Positions 62,043-64,000 of a stretch of 64,000 nucleotides of DNA are shown here, piece by piece. The notes beneath the pieces were generated by a model. It had not been told where the DNA came from. It worked only from the letters and a program-made list of their open reading frames with translations, and searched no databases. The position numbers and the translations under genes are program-made. The stretch covers positions 1-64,000 of the forward strand of contig JAHBZT010000004.1 of the NCBI GenBank assembly GCA_019635315.1, in the 5' to 3' direction. Numbering within the stretch: position 1 is the first letter of the stretch; each line of letters begins with the position of its first letter. Source of the stretch: Rubrivivax sp. Its GTDB lineage: Bacteria > Pseudomonadota > Gammaproteobacteria > Burkholderiales > Burkholderiaceae_C.

Positions 62043-64000
62043 GTGCAGCGCGACCCGATCGCCTCCGAGCCGCTTTCGCGCCGCGCGCGGCGCGAATGGG
62101 CATGGCTGGGCGGCGTCGTGCTGCTGCTGGGCGCCCTGCTGGCCGGCAGCCTGGCCGACGACCGCCGCCGTCTGCTCGCCGACGCCCGCCAGCGCCTGGC
62201 CGACCAGGCGCGCGCGGTCGACCTGAATCTGGTGCGCCAGATCGAAGGCGCCCATGTCGCGCTGGTGCAGCTGCGCGAGGACCTCGCCAGCGGCGCGCTG
62301 GTGCCCGGCGAGCCCCTGCTGCAGGCGCGGCTGGCCGCGCTGGCGGCGGTGATGCCCGGCGTCGGAACGATGCAGGTCAGCGATGCCGGCGGTGTGCTGC
62401 TGGCCAGCTCGCGTCCCGACCTGGTCGGCCTGGACACCGGCGGGCGCGAGCACTTCCGCAGCGTGCGCGAGCGGCCCGACGCGCGCACGCTGTATGTCTC
62501 GCGGCCGTTTGCCAGCGCGGCGGGCAGCTACTCGCTGAACCTCACGGTGGCCCGCATCGCGCCCGACGGCCGCTTCGACGGCACGGTGGGCGCGATGCTG
62601 GACCCGGCGTATTTCGAGGTCGCGCTGTCGGCGGTGCTGTCGACGCCGGACACCTGGGCCGGCATCGCACATGCCCAGGGCGATGTGCTGCTGACGGTGC
62701 CGGCGCAGCCTTCCGCCAGCGGCCGCAACATCCGCCAGCCCGGGTCCATGTTCGCGCAGCACCTGGACAGCGGCCGCCCGCACGACGTGCTGGAGGGCCC
62801 GGTGACGGTCAGCGGCGACCATCGTGTCGTCGCCTACCGCAACGTGCAGCCGCCCGCGCTCGCGATGGACCACGCGCTGGTGGTGGCGGTCAGCCGGTCC
62901 ACCGCCGCGCTGCTGGCGCCCTGGCGGCGCGACGCGCTGCTGCGCGGCGGCGTGCTGGCCGTGCTGGCGGCGGCCGCGGTGCCGCTGCTGCTGCTGGCCC
63001 AGCGCCGGCGCGCGGCGCAGGCGCACGAGCGCGAGGAGCGCGCACGCCGCGACGCGCTGGACGCCGAGCGGCTGGCGCTGGCGCTGGAAGGCGGCGACCT
63101 GGGGCTGTGGGACCTCGACCTCACGACCGGCGCGGCCGTCGTCAACGATCGCTGGCACACCATGCTCGGCTACGCCCCCGGCGAGGGCGACCCCAGCGAA
63201 GCCGGCTGGAAGGCGATCCTGCATCCCGACGACCGCGACGCGGCCGTGTCGCTGCAGGACGCGCATGTCGCCGGCCGCACGCCGGGCTACCGGTCGCGAC
63301 ACCGGCTGCGCCACCGCGACGGGCACTGGCTCTGGGTGCTGGACCGCGGCCGCGTCGTCGAGCGCGACGCCGACGGGCGCGCGCTGCGCATGGTCGGCAC
63401 GCACATGGACATCAGCGAGCAGGTGCGCGCCGAGCAGGCGCTGCGCGCCAGCGAGCAGCGCCTGGCGACGACGCTGGACTCGATCGGCGACGCGGTGATC
63501 GCCACCGACCTCGCGGGTCGCATCGTGCGCCTGAACCCGGCCGGCGAGCGGCTGACCGGCTGGAGCGCCGCCGACGCCGTCGGCCGGCCGCTGGCCGAGG
63601 TCTTCCGCATCGTCAACGCGGGCACGCGCCGCCCGGCCGCGGACCCGGTGGCGCAGGTGCTGGACAGCGGCGAGATCGTCGGGCTGGCCAACGACACGCT
63701 GCTGCTGGCACGCGACGGCCGGGAGCTGCAGATCGCCGACAGCGCGGCGCCGATCCGCGGCATCGACGGGCGCACCGACGGCGTCGTGCTGGTCTTCAGC
63801 GACGTCACCGACAAGTACCGCGTCGTGCAGGCGCTGCGCGAGAGCGAACGCCAGCTGGCGATGATCGCCGACGCGCTGCCCGGCCCGGTGGCGCGTGTCG
63901 CGCGCGACGGCCGCTATCGCTTCGTCAATGCCGCGCTGCTGCGCTGGTTCGGCGTGCAGGCGTCGGACGTGCTGGGCATGACCCAGCGCGAGCTGCTCGG
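62043..64000 (+). CDS. Cache/PAS-domain sensor protein (truncated by window end)
   Basis: The first ~652 residues of a membrane sensor. A start at GTG 62043 is assumed; no strong ribosome-binding site is seen. An N-terminal membrane helix ([17 protein letters not shown], about 22-38) is followed by a periplasmic Cache-type domain (about 45-280, with [15 protein letters not shown] and [18 protein letters not shown]), a second membrane helix ([17 protein letters not shown], near 300-316), a coiled coil, then PAS domains ([57 protein letters not shown]). The output domain is beyond the window: a histidine kinase or GGDEF/EAL are both likely. Confidence 0.85.
   Translation, partial: MQRDPIASEPLSRRARREWAWLGGVVLLLGALLAGSLADDRRRLLADARQRLADQARAVDLNLVRQIEGAHVALVQLREDLASGALVPGEPLLQARLAALAAVMPGVGTMQVSDAGGVLLASSRPDLVGLDTGGREHFRSVRERPDARTLYVSRPFASAAGSYSLNLTVARIAPDGRFDGTVGAMLDPAYFEVALSAVLSTPDTWAGIAHAQGDVLLTVPAQPSASGRNIRQPGSMFAQHLDSGRPHDVLEGPVTVSGDHRVVAYRNVQPPALAMDHALVVAVSRSTAALLAPWRRDALLRGGVLAVLAAAAVPLLLLAQRRRAAQAHEREERARRDALDAERLALALEGGDLGLWDLDLTTGAAVVNDRWHTMLGYAPGEGDPSEAGWKAILHPDDRDAAVSLQDAHVAGRTPGYRSRHRLRHRDGHWLWVLDRGRVVERDADGRALRMVGTHMDISEQVRAEQALRASEQRLATTLDSIGDAVIATDLAGRIVRLNPAGERLTGWSAADAVGRPLAEVFRIVNAGTRRPAADPVAQVLDSGEIVGLANDTLLLARDGRELQIADSAAPIRGIDGRTDGVVLVFSDVTDKYRVVQALRESERQLAMIADALPGPVARVARDGRYRFVNAALLRWFGVQASDVLGMTQRELL

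Noticed and set aside
58608-63404. A 1598-codon minus-strand open frame across valS and the sensor gene
   Set aside because: Same GC effect: it overlaps a certain valS in another frame and contains no recognisable domain.

Overview
The window is very GC-rich DNA with dense, mostly G/C-ending codons, and it looks like the chromosome of a betaproteobacterium of the order Burkholderiales, probably near the Rubrivivax/Leptothrix/Ideonella group. This rests on the gene families (ftsK-lolA-rarA, cysM-nudix-tusA, lptF/lptG beside pepA-holC, Bug-type binding proteins, feruloyl-CoA-synthase-like ligase, acyl-CoA dehydrogenase paired with an APH-like kinase). There is no rRNA, CRISPR array, phage or insertion-sequence transposase. 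Three tRNAs are present: Pro(TGG), Arg(TCT) and Leu(CAA).

Region 1 (1-11.5 kb) looks like a low-oxygen or stress locus. It holds an internally duplicated helical protein, a UvrD/Rep helicase, an operon of alpha/beta hydrolase, phosphoribosyltransferase and GlgC-like pyrophosphorylase, a NarL-type response regulator with a PAS histidine kinase, an FNR-class regulator lacking the Fe-S cysteines, a DUF2934 protein, and a degenerate-peroxiredoxin/2OG-Fe(II)-oxygenase fusion. Three FNR/ANR-like dyads (TTGxx-N4-xxCAA) lie upstream of three of these units. The gene mix resembles the low-oxygen-activated (lxa) locus known from Burkholderia cenocepacia.

Region 2 (11.5-26.2 kb) is mixed housekeeping and metabolism: glutathione transferase, acyl-CoA dehydrogenase/APH pair, a Crp-type regulator, a class II aldolase-like protein, a FimV-like envelope protein broken by an apparent frameshift, an aminotransferase, a translationally coupled lptF-lptG-CbiX-like run beside a CysB-like regulator, pepA and holC.

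Region 3 (26.3-34.5 kb) carries an isolated branched-chain amino-acid binding protein, rpmG and rpmB (rpmG is very short), trxB, another Crp/Fnr regulator, and ftsK-lolA-rarA.

Region 4 (34.6-49.2 kb) is two ABC uptake systems of the branched-chain/aromatic-acid class. The first is a standard livHMGF set with no binding protein of its own. The second is embedded in a TetR-controlled catabolic operon: feruloyl-CoA-synthase-like ligase, crotonase, 4HBT-type thioesterase, binding protein, permease, a permease-ATPase fusion, a second ATPase and an acyl-CoA dehydrogenase. The likely job is uptake, CoA activation and side-chain processing of a phenylpropanoid-like acid. This operon is interrupted by about 790 bp of non-coding DNA made of two ~240-bp inverted-repeat-bounded cassettes that share a core in opposite orientation.

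Region 5 (49.3-64 kb) contains several predicted pseudoenzymes (a dienelactone-hydrolase-like protein without the His, an HtrA-like protein without His and Asp, a hydroxyacid-dehydrogenase-like protein without Arg and His), a Bug-type binding protein with an iron-sulfur flavoreductase, a rhomboid protease, cysM-nudix-tusA-like, galU, valS, and the first two-thirds or so of a Cache/PAS sensor protein that runs off the window end.
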